Positions 13,709 to 14,309 of a DNA stretch of 14,309 bases are shown piece after piece. The first letter of the stretch is position 1. Each line of letters opens with the position of its first letter. Position numbers and translations under genes: made by a program. The stretch lies in assembly GCA_036384215.1 (NCBI GenBank), contig DASVMX010000065.1, positions 1 through 14,309 on the forward strand, in the 5' to 3' direction. The stretch is from Paraktedonobacter sp036384215 (GTDB taxonomy: Bacteria; Chloroflexota; Ktedonobacteria; Ktedonobacterales; Ktedonobacteraceae). Under the pieces are notes generated by a model. The model saw nothing but the letters and a program-made list of their open reading frames with translations, did no database searches and was not told the DNA's origin.

Positions 13709-14094
13709 GGGGCGATAAAATAGCTGTAACTCTTCAGGTCTCCTGGTGGCGTGACTTCTCAGCGCCGTAGGTCGCGAGGAGTCATGAATAGTTGACCCGA
13801 TGTGCAAGTTTTTACTCCAACCTTCTCGTTTGGAGCGTGGTGCGAACGAGAAGGTTGAAGTAAAAACTTGCATATGGTGTTAGTTATCTGAACTAATCTA
13901 TTGAAATGGACAATTTCTAAGAAGGTATAGATTAAAACCAGAGTGAAGCGGAGCTACACGAAAAATTCGCGAGAAATAATGAAGACAAGCAAAGTAGCTT
14001 GTTCTTCATATCACGTTCCTTACTGAATAATCGGAATGCACCGTTTTTACTTAATAACTTTGGAACTACATGTAGTAGAAAGTGAGTATAACTC
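13709..14094. other. Intergenic region upstream of the second secreted protein
   Basis: This stretch has no supported gene. It contains a small hairpin TGACTTCTC/GAGGAGTCA (13752-13784), the long inverted repeat at 13803-13872, an imperfect hairpin at 13981-14007 (arms GAAGACAAGC and GCTTGTTCTTC) and a 12-base palindrome ACTACATGTAGT (14065-14076) close to the ribosome binding site. A weak promoter candidate is TTGAAA (13901-13906) and TATAGA (13926-13931), with a long 19-base spacer, which would leave an untranslated leader of about 155 bases. Confidence 0.5.
13803..13872. repeat. Inverted repeat with 28-bp arms and a 14-base loop
   Basis: Arms 13803-13830 and 13845-13872 match at 27 of 28 positions. 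The single difference is C13817 opposite A, which is a G-T wobble on the complementary strand. It begins TGCAAGTTTTTACT. It lies about 95 bases after a strong terminator and about 220 bases before the next start codon, so it is not needed to end either transcript. Confidence 0.88.
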
Positions 14095-14309
14095 ATGACA
14101 AACATGCGCAAATTTGCTGCTGCGCTGGTCCTCAGCCTGGTATTGTGCCTGGCTATTTTCAGCACGGGAGCCTCTGCTCATCGCTTCTCTGGTTTCCGTC
14201 AACACGTTTCGACCAGCGCCGTGGCGGTGGCGAGAAATAACAACTTCGACCACTTTGGTCGCTTCAGTCGCTTCGGTGGCTTCGATGGCTTCTTAGGTGG
14301 CTTCTTAGG
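14095..14309 (+). CDS. Secreted Gly/Phe-rich repeat protein, 5' part only
   Basis: The frame is open from the ATG at 14095 to the window end, so the gene is truncated on the right. The 71 visible residues begin with a Sec signal peptide (MTNMRKFAAAL..., hydrophobic core, cleavage expected after STGASA before HR). After a Ser/Val/Asn linker comes a repeat of tripeptides (GRF, SRF, GGF, DGF) and then LGGFL units. The signal peptide resembles that of the FRGGRF protein upstream (MRK start, LFTTGAFA against IFSTGASA). This suggests two members of one family of surface or matrix proteins with different low-complexity bodies. A Shine-Dalgarno-like GTGAG lies eight bases upstream; a second ATG at 14104 is possible. 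No known family is recognised. Confidence 0.75.
   Translation, partial: MTNMRKFAAALVLSLVLCLAIFSTGASAHRFSGFRQHVSTSAVAVARNNNFDHFGRFSRFGGFDGFLGGFL

Overview
The window looks like a chromosomal stretch from a GC-moderate, soil-type multicellular bacterium. A member of the Ktedonobacteria (Chloroflexota) is my best guess. This is inferred from the style of its proline-rich membrane Ser/Thr kinase, its many intergenic inverted repeats and its secreted Phe/Gly/Arg-rich proteins; no rRNA or other phylogenetic marker is present. I found no tRNA, rRNA, CRISPR array or transposase.

Positions 125-10668 hold six genes, all on the minus strand, so they read from right to left. In order they are a membrane-anchored Hanks-type Ser/Thr kinase with a proline-rich linker, a TerY-like vWA protein, a PP2C-type phosphatase, a divergent protein kinase, and two paralogous zinc-ribbon GTPases. 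The phosphatase and divergent kinase genes overlap by 8 bases, and the two GTPase genes are 21 bases apart. The vWA + PP2C + divergent kinase set matches the 'TerY-P triad' known from comparative genomics of Ter/conflict systems. The paired GTPases resemble the 'double-GTPase' families described in similar NTP-dependent systems. The likely logic is phospho-switching by the kinases and phosphatase, vWA metal-dependent scaffolding, and the GTPase pair as switch or effector. The biological output is not visible from sequence. A plausible promoter (10713-10741, minus) heads the cluster. A 346-base gap with a strong hairpin separates the triad from the GTPases, so the GTPases may be expressed separately or attenuated.

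Positions 10894-12756 hold two ordinary metabolic-type genes in convergent orientation: an ECHDC3-like crotonase-fold protein lacking both classical catalytic glutamates (+), and an aldo/keto reductase (-). A long hairpin lies between them.

Positions 13148-14309 hold two small secreted low-complexity proteins on the plus strand. The first carries a hexapeptide repeat (FRGGRF) encoded by an 18-base tandem repeat and ends in a clear intrinsic terminator. The second is rich in Gly-Phe repeats and runs off the window end. Their signal peptides look related.

A recurring theme is long, nearly perfect inverted repeats between genes (2584-2642, 10765-10806, 11711-11759, 12851-12922, 13803-13872). 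Their arm sequences are unrelated. Two lie between divergent genes, where a terminator is not needed. The left edge carries two copies of a 34-base direct repeat that itself contains a hairpin.
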